From NCBI RefSeq assembly GCF_003130075.1, contig NZ_NRCW01000009.1:1-64000 (forward strand): 64,000 nucleotides of DNA, written 5' to 3'. Of this stretch, positions 1-10,801 are shown one piece after another. The notes below the pieces were generated by a model that ran no database searches, was not told where the DNA came from, and saw only the letters and a list, made by a program, of their open reading frames with translations. The position numbers and the translations under genes are program-made. Every line of letters begins with the position of its first letter. Positions within the stretch are counted from its first letter, which is position 1. This stretch comes from Aggregatibacter segnis. Its GTDB lineage: Bacteria > Pseudomonadota > Gammaproteobacteria > Enterobacterales > Pasteurellaceae.

Positions 1-40
1 TCATTATGTTGATAAAACGAATCTGATGAAAACACAATAA

Positions 41-80
41 AAAATGACCGCACTTTAGTGAAATAAAGTGCGGTCATTTT
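41..80. terminator. USS inverted-pair terminator downstream of gpt
   Basis: A 17-bp perfect stem (41-57 with 64-80) and a 6-base loop, flanked by A and T runs. Both arms contain the uptake signal core AAGTGCGGT. It lies just past the gpt stop, so on the minus strand it is a likely intrinsic terminator that doubles as a DNA uptake site. Confidence 0.8.
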
Positions 81-92
81 TTCTATTATTTT

Positions 93-557
93 TTATTTTC
101 TAGCAAGTGGCGGAACGAAACAGATGCCCATATCCCAAGGCTGTTCGATCCATGTGTTTTGTGGAATATCCACCACATAATCATCAACTAATTCAGCACC
201 GGCTGGTTTTGCGAAAACAGTAACGAAATGAGCATTTGGGTACATCTCACGAATAGCGCGTGCAGTGTTTCCGGTATCTACTAAATCGTCAATGACGATA
301 AATCCTTCTCCGCCATTTTCTAATTGAGCTGCATGTAAGACCTGCAATTCACCTTGTTTATCATGGTTATAGCTAGCGATACAAATGGTTTCTACATGAC
401 GAATACCTAACTCGCGGGCAAGTACTGCGCCAGGAAATAAGCCGCCACGGCTGACTGCGACGATACCTTTCCATTGGGAAGCTGGAAGTAAACGTTCGGA
501 TAATTTGCGTGCGTGCATATGGAACATATCCCACGTCACAACATATTTTTCACTCAT
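93..557 (-). CDS. gpt: Xanthine(-guanine) phosphoribosyltransferase
   Basis: Purine salvage enzyme that joins xanthine, guanine or hypoxanthine to PRPP to give the nucleotide; cytoplasmic. The 154-residue product has the type I phosphoribosyltransferase PRPP loop ([12 protein letters not shown], about residues 88-99) and a typical N-terminal segment with VSRGG near residue 35. I chose the ATG at 557, giving MSEKYVV, because an AAGGTG ribosome site sits eight bases upstream. A start 10 codons earlier would add residues not expected in the family. It is divergent from pepD and ends at the USS hairpin at 41-80. Confidence 0.93.
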   Translation of the reverse strand: MSEKYVVTWDMFHMHARKLSERLLPASQWKGIVAVSRGGLFPGAVLARELGIRHVETICIASYNHDKQGELQVLHAAQLENGGEGFIVIDDLVDTGNTARAIREMYPNAHFVTVFAKPAGAELVDDYVVDIPQNTWIEQPWDMGICFVPPLARK

Positions 558-670
558 AAACACACCTTTTAAAAATTTTACGGGCATCGCCCTGGAAATA
601 AAAATTGCGTTAGGATAACCCGAAATGGCATTTTATGCTATTATTTTCCCTAATTTTTTAAGGAGGAACT

Positions 671-2131
671 ATGTCAGAAATACAACAATTAAATCCGAAT
701 TTATTATGGAAATGGTTTGATCAAATTTGTGCAATCCCACATCCATCCTACCAAGAAAATGAACTTGCGGAATTCATCATCAACTGGGCAAAAGGGAAAG
801 GCTTTTACGCGGAACGGGATGATGTAGGCAATGTATTAATCCGTAAACCGGCAACAAAAGGCATGGAAAATCGTCAAAAAGTTGCCTTACAGGCGCATTT
901 GGATATGGTGCCGCAAGCCAATGAAGGTAGCTCACATAATTTTGCCACTGATCCTATTCGCCCTTATATTGATGGTGAATGGGTGCGCGCCACAGACACA
1001 ACCTTAGGGGCGGACAACGGTATTGGGATGGCATCGACGTTAGCCATTTTAGACAGCGATGATATTGCCCATCCGGATTTAGAAGTCTTACTCACCATGA
1101 CAGAAGAACGTGGCATGGAAGGGGCTATCGGATTGCGCCCAAACTGGCTACAAAGCGAGATCATGATTAACACCGACACAGAAGAAAACGCAGAAATTTA
1201 TGTGGGTTGCGCCGGTGGAGAAAATGCGAATGTGACATTACCGGTGGAATATCAAGACAATGCTTTCTCTCACAGTTATCAAATTATTCTTAAGGGTTTG
1301 CGTGGCGGACATTCCGGTTGCGATATCCATACCGGACGTGCTAATGCGATTAAAGTGCTTGCGCGTTTCTTAGCAAAACTCACCCAAAATCAACCGCACT
1401 TTGATTTCCTTTTAGGTGACATTCGCGGTGGTTCTATTCGTAATGCTATTCCGCGTGAAGCGTTTGCAACGTTGAACTTCAACGGTGACGTGGCTCAACT
1501 AAAAAGTGCGGTGGAAAATTTTGCTGTTTTATTAAAAGCCGAACTGGCACTAATTGAACCTAATCTTACGTTTGATTTGCAGCCTGCTGAGAAATCTGAG
1601 AAAACCTTTACTGCGGCTAGCACACAACGTGTGATTCATTTCTTGAACGTCTTGCCGAATGGTGTGATTCGCAATAGCGACGTATTAGAAAACACCGTGG
1701 AAACATCCCTCAGTGTTGGCGTATTAAAAACAGAAGAGAATCAAATTAAAGCCACGATTCTAGTACGCTCGCTCATTGATAGCGGCAAAGAATATGTCGC
1801 CGAGATGTTGCAATCTCTTGCTTCATTAAGTGGCGCTTACGCTGAATTCTCCGGTTCTTATCCGGGCTGGGAGCCACAGGCACATTCACCAATTGTTGAT
1901 TTAACCCATAAAATCTATGCGGACGTCTTGGGCTATGAGCCAACAATCAAAGTGATTCACGCTGGTCTGGAATGTGGTTTACTGAAGAAAATCTATCCAA
2001 ATATGGATATGGTTTCCATCGGGCCAACAATCAAAAATGCGCACTCACCGGATGAGAAGGTTCATATTCCGGCAGTGCAAATTTATTGGTCGTTAATCAC
2101 GAAATTATTGGCAGAAATTCCAGCAAAATAA
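671..2131 (+). CDS. pepD: Aminoacyl-histidine dipeptidase (peptidase D)
   Basis: Cytosolic zinc metallopeptidase of the M20 family that cleaves Xaa-His and other dipeptides, supplying amino acids from peptides. The 486-residue length fits PepD. Visible metal-site motifs are AHLDMVP (about residues 78-84), TLGADNGIG (about 113-121) and [11 protein letters not shown] (about 146-156). HAGLECGL and a late H-S-P-D-E motif are near the C-terminus. A strong AGGAGGA precedes the ATG. It is monocistronic, between divergent gpt and a hairpin at 2148-2175 shared with convergent rpoH. Confidence 0.95.
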   Translation: MSEIQQLNPNLLWKWFDQICAIPHPSYQENELAEFIINWAKGKGFYAERDDVGNVLIRKPATKGMENRQKVALQAHLDMVPQANEGSSHNFATDPIRPYIDGEWVRATDTTLGADNGIGMASTLAILDSDDIAHPDLEVLLTMTEERGMEGAIGLRPNWLQSEIMINTDTEENAEIYVGCAGGENANVTLPVEYQDNAFSHSYQIILKGLRGGHSGCDIHTGRANAIKVLARFLAKLTQNQPHFDFLLGDIRGGSIRNAIPREAFATLNFNGDVAQLKSAVENFAVLLKAELALIEPNLTFDLQPAEKSEKTFTAASTQRVIHFLNVLPNGVIRNSDVLENTVETSLSVGVLKTEENQIKATILVRSLIDSGKEYVAEMLQSLASLSGAYAEFSGSYPGWEPQAHSPIVDLTHKIYADVLGYEPTIKVIHAGLECGLLKKIYPNMDMVSIGPTIKNAHSPDEKVHIPAVQIYWSLITKLLAEIPAK

Positions 2132-2147
2132 ATTGTTTTGAAAAAGA

Positions 2148-2178
2148 AAAACCCGCTCTCGATGGAGCGGGTTTTCTC
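2148..2178. terminator. Bidirectional terminator between pepD and rpoH
   Basis: An 11-bp stem (2148-2158 with 2165-2175) rich in G+C, flanked by A and T runs on both sides. It sits between two convergent genes and could serve both. Confidence 0.85.
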
Positions 2179-2201
2179 TTTTTATACGCTTCAAAAATGC
2201 A

Positions 2202-3053
2202 TTAAAAACTGACCGCACTTTTTAGTTTTTTCAGTGCGTTAGTCTCTAGCTGACGAACACGTTCCGCAGAGATGTTGTATTTTGCGGCCAGGTCTTGCAA
2301 GGTCGCCTTCGTTTCATCTAACCAACGGGCTTTGATGATGTCTTGGCTACGTGCATCAAGATTATTTAATGCCACCGCAAGTTGATCTGTGGCTTGCGCT
2401 TCATAGTTTTCGTTTTCTAACTCGGCAGCAAAATTGGATCCTTTGTCTTCCAAGTATAACGCCGGTGCATAGGTTTCTTCATCATGATCGTCTGTTGGCA
2501 AATCAAACGCCACATCAGCACCGGTCATGCGTGATTCCATTTCCACCACATCTTGCGGGGATACGCCCAACTCATTGGCGACCATGTTCACTTCATTTTC
2601 ATTAAACCAACCTAAGCGTTGTTTGGTTTTACGTAGATTAAAGAACAATTTACGTTGTGCTTTAGTCGTCGCAACTTTCACAATACGCCAATTACGTAAA
2701 ACGTATTCGTGAATTTCCGCTTTGATCCAATGCACCGCAAAAGACACTAAGCGAACGCCTACTTCCGGGTTAAAACGCTTAACTGCTTTCATTAAACCGA
2801 TATTACCTTCTTGAATTAAATCCGCTTGCGGCAAGCCATAACCGGAATAACCACGGGCAACATGGATAACGAAGCGCAAGTGAGATAACACGAGTTTTTT
2901 TGCTGCTTCAATATCTTCGTTGTAATACAAACGTTCCGCGAGTTCCTTTTCCTCTTCCGCCGTTAACATTGGGTATTCATTCGCTGCGCGAATATAGGCT
3001 TCTAAGCTTCCTTGGGGAACTAACATCATAGTTTGAGTTTCTTTATCCATCAT
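2202..3053 (-). CDS. rpoH: RNA polymerase heat-shock sigma factor sigma-32
   Basis: Directs RNA polymerase to heat-shock promoters. The 283-residue product carries sigma region 2 (about residues 50-120, including [17 protein letters not shown]), an RpoH box-like stretch after it, and region 4 with a helix-turn-helix ending in [16 protein letters not shown]. The reading frame extends 20 codons upstream, but AAGGAAG lies directly before a tandem ATGATG at 3053/3050. Spacing favours the second ATG. A promoter is visible at 3097-3124. The last codons contain an uptake signal that encodes KSAVS. Confidence 0.95.
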   Translation of the reverse strand: MMDKETQTMMLVPQGSLEAYIRAANEYPMLTAEEEKELAERLYYNEDIEAAKKLVLSHLRFVIHVARGYSGYGLPQADLIQEGNIGLMKAVKRFNPEVGVRLVSFAVHWIKAEIHEYVLRNWRIVKVATTKAQRKLFFNLRKTKQRLGWFNENEVNMVANELGVSPQDVVEMESRMTGADVAFDLPTDDHDEETYAPALYLEDKGSNFAAELENENYEAQATDQLAVALNNLDARSQDIIKARWLDETKATLQDLAAKYNISAERVRQLETNALKKLKSAVSF

Positions 3054-3096
3054 CTTCCTTCTTACTAAAGCCACCAGGCTTGATTGAGAAAGCCCA

Positions 3097-3124
3097 GTTA
3101 TAACACAATTCATGAGAATTTCAA
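3097..3124 (-). promoter_or_regulatory. Predicted sigma-70 promoter of rpoH
   Basis: On the minus strand TTGAAA (3124-3119) and TATAAC (3102-3097) are separated by 16 bases, with a predicted transcript start near 3090. A CAATCG/CGATTG inverted repeat at 3124-3142 touches the -35 element and could be a regulator site; no protein is assigned. Confidence 0.55.
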
Positions 3125-3191
3125 TCGGTTTTAGCGATTGGAATTCTTCTTTTCATCGTTTATATGACCGATTTTTTGCCTGAAAGTTCTT

Positions 3192-4145
3192 TTATTTTAC
3201 TAAAAAACGACCGCGCATCATGAGGTAAATTGTCCCTAAAATCAATAGGCCAATCATCGTTGAAGCAAAGCAAAATAGGGATAGTCCAATAACGCTTAGG
3301 ATAGGGGCTGATGTACCTTGATAAATATGCAATCCCACGTTTGCCATAGATGCTAGTCCAAACGAGAATGCCCAAAATGAAACCGTTAAACCATTTTGGA
3401 ATAGCCAAGGCAATAAACGGATTAAGAACAACAGTTGCAATACACCATAACCGACGAATAGCTTCACCAATAAATCCACCTCACCACCATTTAACGTTAA
3501 GTAGGTGGAACAACCCACAAATGCCGGTGCAAGTTGAATGCCCATCGCTGGACGGACGGCAGGTGCAACGGGTTCTAAATTGCGTAAGCGCTGCAAAATT
3601 GCGGGTTCAAGGCTTAGCCATGAAAACACACCGGCACCAAAAAAGAGCATTCCCAACTCGTTATACCCCAAATAGCCTAATGCTGTGCCGCTGACAAAAT
3701 TAGTTGCTACGGTTGGTAAATACATAATTGGTGTTGCGGCTTCTGCTTTGTGAATGCCGCGCCATAACCCAGCAACGCGGAAAGCAGCGAAACCTAACTG
3801 CCCTATGATCCCTAATGCAATTAATCCTATGGATAATGGGAAGGCATATGGCAAGACAGCCAAGCCAATTAAAATGGTGGTGATCGGAATTAAACTGATA
3901 AAACAGCCCAGAATTAAGTGATGTAATTCTTCTTTGGCTTGTTGAGGGAAATGTAACCATTTCACGCCATAAGCCACAATAAATATCAACCAAATGATAG
4001 TCGCTAAACCTAGCAAGGTTTCGCTAACAATCGAAGGCAGTCCTACAGTATGCGTGCCATAACGCCAAGCCAAGCCCAACGCGGATAAGCCTAAAACAAT
4101 ACTGAAATAATTGACAGGAATAGGAAATGGTTTTTGCTGTTCCAT
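3192..4145 (-). CDS. tehA: TehA-type anion channel/tellurite resistance protein
   Basis: Inner membrane protein of the TehA/SLAC1 (C4-dicarboxylate transporter-like) family. It is 317 residues and strongly hydrophobic, consistent with the ten-helix family fold. The motif AFSFGLASMAN (about residues 252-262) is close to the region holding the gating phenylalanine in H. influenzae TehA. Family members pass anions and give tellurite resistance when overexpressed; the natural substrate is unclear. It starts inside the stop of the preceding gene (TAATG, one shared base), indicating translational coupling. No tehB methyltransferase is nearby. Confidence 0.88.
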   Translation of the reverse strand: MEQQKPFPIPVNYFSIVLGLSALGLAWRYGTHTVGLPSIVSETLLGLATIIWLIFIVAYGVKWLHFPQQAKEELHHLILGCFISLIPITTILIGLAVLPYAFPLSIGLIALGIIGQLGFAAFRVAGLWRGIHKAEAATPIMYLPTVATNFVSGTALGYLGYNELGMLFFGAGVFSWLSLEPAILQRLRNLEPVAPAVRPAMGIQLAPAFVGCSTYLTLNGGEVDLLVKLFVGYGVLQLLFLIRLLPWLFQNGLTVSFWAFSFGLASMANVGLHIYQGTSAPILSVIGLSLFCFASTMIGLLILGTIYLMMRGRFLVK

Positions 4146-4453
4146 TAGTGAGCCTCAATGTGATAATACAAGTCTTGTTCAATCACGCGCAGTAATAAAT
4201 CAATATTCGGGTGTTTGCCCGGAAATTGACGGGCATCTTCTGTATGCTCTGCGAAGAGTTGTAAGCCTTTTTGTGCCGAAGTGCGGTCTAATTTTCCGTT
4301 AAATTCCTCTGCAAGCGCCTTATATACTCTTAATGAACCTAATTTTCCAGGTACCGCCGGAATTTGGTGAACCTGTTTACCGTTTTCTAAAATTTTGATT
4401 TCATTTAAATGGTCAATTGTGGGCAATGTGGCTAAAATTTCGTTAAATGTCAT
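4145..4453 (-). CDS. Small conserved protein, probably DUF2322 family
   Basis: A 102-residue soluble protein with no signal peptide or membrane helix. It resembles the DUF2322 family of Pasteurellaceae and Neisseriaceae, with motifs such as GSLRVYKALAE, GLQLFAEHTEDA and PGKHPNIDLLL. The family assignment is from memory and the function is unknown. The frame could begin 15 codons upstream inside the end of murB, but the ATG at 4453 leaves a 13-base gap to murB and gives the expected MTFNEIL start. It is sandwiched in a narQ-murB-this-tehA run and coupled to tehA. Confidence 0.75.
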   Translation of the reverse strand: MTFNEILATLPTIDHLNEIKILENGKQVHQIPAVPGKLGSLRVYKALAEEFNGKLDRTSAQKGLQLFAEHTEDARQFPGKHPNIDLLLRVIEQDLYYHIEAH

Positions 4454-4466
4454 GGTGTTCCTGTAA

Positions 4467-5492
4467 TTAACTGATGGTTTGTTGGCTATCCACTTCACCG
4501 TACTTGCCGATAAAACGTACTTCCGGTTGTAATTGAATGTCGAAGCGAAGTGCTACCAAATGATAAATGCGATGTGCCAATTCTACGACATTAGATGCGG
4601 TGGCATCGCCTTTGTTTATAAGAACCAAGGCTTGTTGTTGATGTACCGCTGCGCCGCCGATTTGGTAGCCTTTCAAGTTGCATTGGTCGATAAGCCAGCC
4701 TGCGGCTAATTTTATACTGCCGTCCGCTTGTGGGAAATGCGGAATTGTCGCGTATTCTTGTTGTAGACGCTCAAATTGTTGGGCGGAAACAACAGGGTTT
4801 TTGAAGAAGCTACCGGCATTACCAAATTGTTTCGGATCGGGTAATTTACTTTGGCGAACGGCACAAATTTCTGAAAAAATGTCCGCAGAACTGACCGCAC
4901 TTTTATCTAGGTTTGCCAAGTTGCCGTATTTCAATACCGGTTTCCAATCTTTTGCCAGTTTTAATCCGACGGCTGTTACCACATAACCTTGTGCATATTT
5001 ATGTTTGAATACACTTTCCCGATAGCCAAATTCACATTCGATATTGGTTAAACGGAATTGCTCGCCGGAGGCTAAGTTTAATACCTCTACGTAGTCGCAC
5101 ACGTCTTTAAATTCAACGCCGTAGGCACCGATATTTTGGATGGGGGCGGAACCGGCGCAACCCGGGATTAAGGCAAGATTTTCCAAGCCGTAAATGCCTT
5201 GTTCGATGCTCCATTGCACTAAATCGTGCCATACTTCGCCACCATTAACGTGTAAATAATGGAAATGCTGGTCTTCTTCGTGTTGAATGCCAAGCAGACG
5301 GTTAATGAGTGCGACACCAGCAAAATCCTCGACAAATAACACATTGCTACCCTGCCCTAAAAACAACACAGGCAGATTTTCTTGTTGGCACTCGTCCCAT
5401 ACCTGTTTCAGTTGAGAAATGGAGGTGATTTCCAGGATTTTTTTTGCATGTGCCGGAATGGCAAAGGTGTGAAACGATTGTAAACTCTGCAT
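4467..5492 (-). CDS. murB: UDP-N-acetylenolpyruvoylglucosamine reductase
   Basis: FAD-dependent cytoplasmic enzyme that reduces the enolpyruvyl group using NADPH to give UDP-N-acetylmuramate, the second committed step of peptidoglycan precursor synthesis. The 341-residue product has the type I MurB layout. An FAD-binding region contains LGQGSNVLF and [22 protein letters not shown]. The active-site segment [12 protein letters not shown] holds the catalytic serine. It follows narQ by 13 bases on the minus strand, so cotranscription with the sensor kinase is likely. Confidence 0.96.
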   Translation of the reverse strand: MQSLQSFHTFAIPAHAKKILEITSISQLKQVWDECQQENLPVLFLGQGSNVLFVEDFAGVALINRLLGIQHEEDQHFHYLHVNGGEVWHDLVQWSIEQGIYGLENLALIPGCAGSAPIQNIGAYGVEFKDVCDYVEVLNLASGEQFRLTNIECEFGYRESVFKHKYAQGYVVTAVGLKLAKDWKPVLKYGNLANLDKSAVSSADIFSEICAVRQSKLPDPKQFGNAGSFFKNPVVSAQQFERLQQEYATIPHFPQADGSIKLAAGWLIDQCNLKGYQIGGAAVHQQQALVLINKGDATASNVVELAHRIYHLVALRFDIQLQPEVRFIGKYGEVDSQQTIS

Positions 5493-5505
5493 AATTTCCT
5501 CTGAA

Positions 5506-7209
5506 TTAAGATGATACGTGCGCCAACGTGACTTTCACTTCTGTGCCGCCACTTGCTTGATTAGTAATGGTAAGCTTGGCGTTGAGTTGTGCGCTACGCT
5601 CGTGCATGATGTTAAGTCCGTAATGTCCATCCGGTTCTTCTAAACTTGGAATACCAATGCCGTTATCACGCACAATGAGCTCTTGTTCGCCATCTTCGTT
5701 GGTACGAGCGATAACTTCAATGAGTGTTGCTTGTGAGTGTTTAATGGCATTGAGTACCGCCTCGCGTACGATTTGCAAGGCATTGACTAATTGTTGTGCA
5801 TTAAAACTTTGCGAAGGCAAAGAACAATCTACGCTCATTTGAATATCTGTTTGATTGCGCAAGGAATCAATCACTTGTTCTAATGCGAGTTTCAAATTGG
5901 CCTCCTGAATGGTTAAGCGGAAAGTCGCTAACAGTTCGCGCAACTGGCTGTAACCATCACTTAAGGCTTGCTCAAACTGTTTAATGATCATCAAACTTTT
6001 GTGTTTAGAGCCTGGTTCGTCTTTATTTAAGTTATGCTTAAGTAGAATCAGTTGAATTTGTAAAAATGCCAAAACTTGAGCCAACGAATCATGTAATTCA
6101 CGCGCAATAATAGAACGTTCCTCCATGAGCAATAGCTGTTCTTGTTGACGTTGTGTGCGCTGGAAATACAGGGAGCGGCTTAGCATTTGCGCTAAGTTTT
6201 GCATGGTACGTAAATCAGGGCAAGGAAGCCCTGCTTGCCAATACAACACCGCCAAGGTTTCTCCTTCAATGGTCACTTCTGTTTGTTGTAATTCCAAGTC
6301 GTCATTTTTCTCACCTAAGCAAATGTGCCAATGTGCCATATCCAATACATCCAGCTCCAGATAGCGCAAATGTTCGCTGAGCATGATGTTTTGTAAGACT
6401 AATTGCAAAATTTTACTGTCAATTTTATTGGTTGTGACAAGTTGTGAGCAGTGATACAGCGTGCTTAAAGAGTGGTTAGTTTGTTGTAATTTTTGGGTTT
6501 TTTCATTTACCGTCGCCTCCAAGCCGGAATATAATTTGCTTAAATCCGAAGCCATTTTGGTGAAAGTACGTGCTAAATGACCTAACTCATCTTCTTTCTT
6601 AAGATCTAAAGGAATATGATTGAATTGCCCCATTTGTACTTGAATACTGGCGCGCGTCAGTTGTTCCAATGGTGTCACGACGGCTTTGCGAGTATACCAA
6701 TTTACATAAGACACCATGGCAACGATGAGTAGCATAGAAACAATAATGACGCAGAGTGCCCAAATCCATCTTTCTTCCGCTGAATGTTGCAAGGCGAACA
6801 CAAACTGATCCACTTGCGCCACATAATTGGCAATGTTTTGTTGATACTCGGAAAAGTTGCCTTCTCGTGCAAGGCATTCCATGCCTTCCCAGCGTTTAAT
6901 CAAATTGCGATAGGCATCTTTTACTTCTTGTGAAGTGAAAGGATGATAATTAATTTCTATCAGGGATTTTGAATGCAAACTGACGCGATATTGACGTAGG
7001 CTTGTTTCCACCATTTGGGGATTGTGTTCGATTTCATAGAGTAAGCGGTAACTCTGCATCCGTAATGAACCAGACACGTTAATTGCTTCTGCATAGGAAC
7101 GATTACCTTCCATTAGTGTTAAACTAAATGCGCTGATAATGCCAACAAAGATAATAATTACGATGAGATAGTTGGCTATGCGGGTAGAAACAGAATGCTT
7201 GATTTTCAC
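5506..7209 (-). CDS. narQ: Nitrate/nitrite sensor histidine kinase NarQ
   Basis: Inner membrane sensor that detects nitrate and nitrite and phosphorylates a NarP/NarL-type regulator. The 567-residue product has a first membrane helix (about 14-33) and a P-box-like segment [13 protein letters not shown] (about 44-56) that binds ligand in the family. A second membrane helix (about 147-168), HAMP region and cysteine-poor signalling segment follow. The HisKA_3 H-box is [12 protein letters not shown] (about 370-381). The HATPase domain has [10 protein letters not shown] and DNGIGIP. It is divergent from the nap operon, which NarQ-NarP controls in H. influenzae. No regulator gene lies in the window. 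Confidence 0.92.
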   Translation of the reverse strand: MKIKHSVSTRIANYLIVIIIFVGIISAFSLTLMEGNRSYAEAINVSGSLRMQSYRLLYEIEHNPQMVETSLRQYRVSLHSKSLIEINYHPFTSQEVKDAYRNLIKRWEGMECLAREGNFSEYQQNIANYVAQVDQFVFALQHSAEERWIWALCVIIVSMLLIVAMVSYVNWYTRKAVVTPLEQLTRASIQVQMGQFNHIPLDLKKEDELGHLARTFTKMASDLSKLYSGLEATVNEKTQKLQQTNHSLSTLYHCSQLVTTNKIDSKILQLVLQNIMLSEHLRYLELDVLDMAHWHICLGEKNDDLELQQTEVTIEGETLAVLYWQAGLPCPDLRTMQNLAQMLSRSLYFQRTQRQQEQLLLMEERSIIARELHDSLAQVLAFLQIQLILLKHNLNKDEPGSKHKSLMIIKQFEQALSDGYSQLRELLATFRLTIQEANLKLALEQVIDSLRNQTDIQMSVDCSLPSQSFNAQQLVNALQIVREAVLNAIKHSQATLIEVIARTNEDGEQELIVRDNGIGIPSLEEPDGHYGLNIMHERSAQLNAKLTITNQASGGTEVKVTLAHVSS

Positions 7210-7311
7210 AATAAAAAACCTTGGTGGAAAATGTGCCGCTAGTTTAACAAAAAGTGCGGTCTCTTTTATAAGAGTTTTTTAGGGAAAATGAGAGCAAACC
7301 AATAATAGAGT

Positions 7312-7360
7312 TTGATCTAAAACAAATTGAGCGCAGAAGGTGAGGGAAATACTTATTTGT
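7312..7360 (+). promoter_or_regulatory. Predicted FNR-activated promoter of the nap operon
   Basis: TTGAT-CTAA-AACAA at 7312-7325 matches the FNR consensus TTGAT-N4-ATCAA at 9 of 10 positions. A -10-like AATACT lies at 7348-7353, placing the start near 7360. The FNR site is then centred at about -41.5, the class II activator position. A TACTTAT heptamer at 7350-7356 fits the NarL/NarP half-site consensus, but I see no clear inverted partner. Confidence 0.6.
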
Positions 7361-7428
7361 AGTTATGTTAATTGGCGGTGAAGGAATTAAGATTTAGGAT
7401 CTAAAGATAGATTAATAGGTAAAGACGA

Positions 7429-7959
7429 ATGACAACGCCTGATGTTTCACGGCGCCATTTTTTACGTGGTTCTTTCTTGTCATCGTTACAGACAGAACAA
7501 CAAAAAATCCAAGGTTTTAATGGTATTCGACCACCTTGGAGCAAAGATAACCAAGTATTTATTCAGCATTGCACCCGTTGTGACGACTGTATTGAAGTGT
7601 GTGAAACACATATTTTGATTAAGGGTGAGGGCGGTTTTCCGCAAGTGCAATTTAGCCAAGGCGAGTGTACTTTTTGCCATAAATGCGTGGATGTTTGCAA
7701 ACAACCGATTTTCCGTTTAATAGATGAGAAACCTTGGGAACATAAGGTAGAAATCACCTCTTTATGCTTAACGCAACAGAAAATCGAGTGTCGTAGCTGT
7801 CAAGATAACTGTCCGGTAAATGCCATTCGATTCCGCTTACAAATAGGTGGTGTGGCACAGCCGATGGTAAACGTGGATAACTGTAATGGGTGTGGCGCCT
7901 GTTTAAACAGTTGTCCGGTGAATGCAATAAAAATTACATATCCTAACAACGATGAATGA
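7429..7959 (+). CDS. napF: Ferredoxin-type protein NapF
   Basis: Cytoplasmic iron-sulfur accessory protein of periplasmic nitrate reductase, thought to help NapA cofactor maturation or electron supply. In 176 residues there are three 4Fe-4S clusters. Cysteine groups include CTRCDDCIEVC, CTFCHKCVDVC and CNGCGACLNSC, each followed by a distant CP or CK. An RRHFLRGSF segment at residues 9-17 resembles a Tat motif but lacks a hydrophobic signal core. It is the first gene of napFDAGHBC and overlaps napD by eight bases. Confidence 0.95.
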   Translation: MTTPDVSRRHFLRGSFLSSLQTEQQKIQGFNGIRPPWSKDNQVFIQHCTRCDDCIEVCETHILIKGEGGFPQVQFSQGECTFCHKCVDVCKQPIFRLIDEKPWEHKVEITSLCLTQQKIECRSCQDNCPVNAIRFRLQIGGVAQPMVNVDNCNGCGACLNSCPVNAIKITYPNNDE

Positions 7960-8236
7960 AACTGAAGTTTTAACCATGGAAGAAGCGAAAGACTGGCACG
8001 TCGTCGGTTTGGTGGTGCAAGGAAAACCCCAAAAAATACCCGCGATTCGTACCGCACTTTTAGCGATTCCAAACACAGAAGTACCAACCTTTGACGAAAA
8101 GATTGGAAAGATTGTTGCTGTTATGCAATCTCACGATCAGCATATCTTGCTTAACAACATGGAATCTGTGAAAGATATTGACGGTGTTATTACCGTTTCG
8201 CTGATTTATCATCAACAGGATGAACAGCCTGAATAA
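7952..8236 (+). CDS. napD: NapD chaperone for NapA
   Basis: Cytoplasmic chaperone that binds the twin-arginine signal peptide of NapA and prevents premature export. It has 94 residues with the family core DWHVVGLVVQGKP near the N-terminus and a ferredoxin-like fold pattern. The ATG at 7952 overlaps the end of napF by eight bases. A second in-frame ATG at 7976 would remove eight residues and remains possible. It lies between napF and napA. Confidence 0.93.
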   Translation: MNETEVLTMEEAKDWHVVGLVVQGKPQKIPAIRTALLAIPNTEVPTFDEKIGKIVAVMQSHDQHILLNNMESVKDIDGVITVSLIYHQQDEQPE

Positions 8237-8266
8237 CTCAAAATCATATAGTGGGGGGAAAACACT

Positions 8267-10747
8267 ATGAATTTAAGTCGTAGAGACTTTATGAAAGCCA
8301 ACGCTGCTGTTGCTGCAGCTACGGCTGCCGGATTAACTATTCCGGTAAAAAATGTAGAAGCCGCTGAATCCGAAATTAAATGGGATAAAGCCGTTTGTCG
8401 TTTCTGTGGTACCGGTTGTGCCGTATTGGTAGGAACCAAAGATGGTCGCGTTGTAGCATCACAAGGTGACCCGGATGCAGAAGTAAACCGTGGTTTAAAC
8501 TGTATTAAAGGTTATTTCTTGCCGAAAATCATGTACGGTAAAGACCGCTTAACCCAGCCGATGCTACGTATGAAAGACGGCAAATACGATAAGAACGGTG
8601 ATTTTACGCCAGTTAGCTGGGATGTCGCATTTAAAACCATGGCAGAAAAATTCAAAGCTGCTGTGAAAGAATTAGGGCCAAACGGTGTGGGTATGTTCAG
8701 TTCTGGTCAAACCACCATCTTTGAAGGTTATGCTAAAGCTAAACTTTGGAAAGCCGGTTTCCGTTCTAATAATATCGATCCGAACGCGCGTCACTGTATG
8801 GCATCTGCAGCGGTTGCGTTTATGCGTACCTTTGGTATGGATGAACCGATGGGTTGTTATGATGACATCGAAAACGCTGAAGCTTTCGTGCTTTGGGGTT
8901 CCAACATGGCGGAAATGCACCCAATTTTGTGGTCTCGTATTACCGACCGTCGCTTATCCAACCCAGATGTGAAAGTTGCCGTACTTTCAACCTATGAACA
9001 TCGTAGTTTTGAATTGGCGGATTACAGCTTAATTTTCAAACCGCAGACCGACTTGGTAATTTTGAACTACATTATTAATTATCTCATCCAAAACGATGCA
9101 ATTAACTGGGATTTCGTCAATAAACACACTAAATTTAAACGTGGTGAAACCGATATCGGTTACGGCTTACGTGATAATCACCCATTGCAAAAAGCGGCAA
9201 AAAATCCGAACAGCGGCAAAATGTATGATAGTAACTTTGAGGAATTAAAAGCCCTAGTTGCTGAATACACCTTAGATAAAGCCCACGAAATGTCCGGCGT
9301 ACCAAAAGATGTGTTGGAAAACTTGGCGAAATTATATGCTGATCCAAAACGTAAAGTGGTTTCTTATTGGACCATGGGTTTCAACCAACATACTCGCGGT
9401 GTGTGGGCAAACCAATTAATCTATAACATCCATCTATTAACTGGAAAAATTTCTATTCCGGGTTGTGGTCCGTTCTCCTTAACCGGTCAACCGTCTGCTT
9501 GTGGTACAGCGCGTGAAGTGGGTACATTTATCCATCGTTTACCGGCCGACTTAGTGGTGACTAATCCAAAACACCGTGAAATCGCAGAGAAAATTTGGAA
9601 ATTGCCTGCTGGACTTATTACGGATGTGTTAGGTTTCCATGCCGTTGCTCAAAGCCGTGCATTAAAAGACGGCAAAATGCGCGTATTATGGCAAATGTGT
9701 ACCAATAATATGCAAGGCGGTCCGAATATCAACGAGGAAACCTTCCCGGGCTGGCGTAACCCGGATAACTTTATCGTGGTGTCCGACCCATACCCAACTG
9801 TTTCCTGCTTAGCAGCTGACTTAATGCTTCCGACCGCCATGTGGGTAGAAAAAGAAGGCGCTTATGGTAACGCAGAGCGTCGTACCCAATTCTGGCGTCA
9901 ACAAGTGAAAGCACCGGGTGAAGCGAAGTCTGACGTATGGCAATTAGTGGAGTTCTCTAAATATTTCACCACTGATGAAATGTGGCCGGCAGAAATTTTA
10001 GAGAAAAATCCGGAATATAAAGGCAAAACTTTATATGAGGTGTTATATCGCAACGGTAATGTTGATAAATTCCCATTAAGTGATCTTGCTGAAGGTCAAT
10101 TAAACGATGAATCTCATCATTTTGGTTTCTATTTACATAAAGGCTTGTTTGAAGAATACGCATCATTCGGTCGTGGTCATGGTCATGACTTAGCGCCGTT
10201 CGATATGTATCACAAGGCACGTGGTTTGCGTTGGCCGGTTGTGGACGGTAAAGAAACCTTATGGCGTTACCGTGAAGGCTTTGACCCGTATGTGAAAGAA
10301 GGTGAAGGCGTGGCGTTCTACGGTTACCCGGATAAAAAAGCGATTATTCTTGCTGTGCCTTATGAACCACCTGCAGAGTCACCGGATGCTGAATACGATT
10401 TATGGTTATGTACCGGCCGTGTATTAGAACACTGGCACACAGGCACAATGACCCGTCGTGTACCGGAATTGCATCGTTCCTTCCCGAACAACGTTGTTTG
10501 GATGCACCCGAACGATGCGCAAAAACGCGGATTACGTCATGGTGACAAGATCAAAATCGCCTCACGTCGTGGTGAAATGATTTCTTACTTAGATACCCGT
10601 GGTCGTAATAAAGTACCGGAAGGCTTGGTTTATACCACTTTCTTTGACGCAGGACAGTTAGCCAATAAATTAACATTGGATGCAACTGACCCAATTTCTA
10701 AAGAAACCGACTTTAAGAAATGTGCGGTAAAAGTGGAAAAAGCTTAA
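8267..10747 (+). CDS. napA: Periplasmic nitrate reductase, catalytic subunit
   Basis: Reduces nitrate to nitrite in the periplasm using a molybdenum bis-MGD cofactor and one 4Fe-4S cluster. The 826-residue product begins with a Tat signal (SRRDFMKA, residues 4-11, then an alanine-rich core ending near residue 32). The cluster ligands are Cys44, Cys47, Cys51 and Cys79 (CRFCGTGC then NCIKGY). Cys177 in ARHCMASA is the expected molybdenum ligand. The C-terminal molydopterin dinucleotide-binding domain includes [12 protein letters not shown]. Electrons come through NapC and NapB encoded downstream. Confidence 0.98.
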   Translation: MNLSRRDFMKANAAVAAATAAGLTIPVKNVEAAESEIKWDKAVCRFCGTGCAVLVGTKDGRVVASQGDPDAEVNRGLNCIKGYFLPKIMYGKDRLTQPMLRMKDGKYDKNGDFTPVSWDVAFKTMAEKFKAAVKELGPNGVGMFSSGQTTIFEGYAKAKLWKAGFRSNNIDPNARHCMASAAVAFMRTFGMDEPMGCYDDIENAEAFVLWGSNMAEMHPILWSRITDRRLSNPDVKVAVLSTYEHRSFELADYSLIFKPQTDLVILNYIINYLIQNDAINWDFVNKHTKFKRGETDIGYGLRDNHPLQKAAKNPNSGKMYDSNFEELKALVAEYTLDKAHEMSGVPKDVLENLAKLYADPKRKVVSYWTMGFNQHTRGVWANQLIYNIHLLTGKISIPGCGPFSLTGQPSACGTAREVGTFIHRLPADLVVTNPKHREIAEKIWKLPAGLITDVLGFHAVAQSRALKDGKMRVLWQMCTNNMQGGPNINEETFPGWRNPDNFIVVSDPYPTVSCLAADLMLPTAMWVEKEGAYGNAERRTQFWRQQVKAPGEAKSDVWQLVEFSKYFTTDEMWPAEILEKNPEYKGKTLYEVLYRNGNVDKFPLSDLAEGQLNDESHHFGFYLHKGLFEEYASFGRGHGHDLAPFDMYHKARGLRWPVVDGKETLWRYREGFDPYVKEGEGVAFYGYPDKKAIILAVPYEPPAESPDAEYDLWLCTGRVLEHWHTGTMTRRVPELHRSFPNNVVWMHPNDAQKRGLRHGDKIKIASRRGEMISYLDTRGRNKVPEGLVYTTFFDAGQLANKLTLDATDPISKETDFKKCAVKVEKA

Positions 10748-10764
10748 AAAATAATGGGAAAACA

Positions 10765-10792
10765 GACCGCACTTTAACTTTATGGTGCGGTC
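10765..10792 (+). repeat. Intercistronic hairpin between napA and napG
   Basis: An 8-bp stem GACCGCAC/GTGCGGTC (10765-10772 with 10785-10792) with a 12-base loop. The left arm is a full uptake signal and the right arm a partial one. No T run follows, so it is more likely an mRNA-stabilising or DNA uptake element than a full terminator. Confidence 0.55.
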
Positions 10793-10801
10793 ATTAAGAC
10801 A

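Noticed and set aside
41-80. Inverted USS pairs considered as REP elements or phage attachment sites
   Set aside because: Their arms are the Haemophilus-type uptake core and they occur at gene ends throughout the window.
7350-7372. Full NarP 7-2-7 inverted site in the nap promoter
   Set aside because: Only one half-site (TACTTAT) matches; the expected partner two bases on does not fit.
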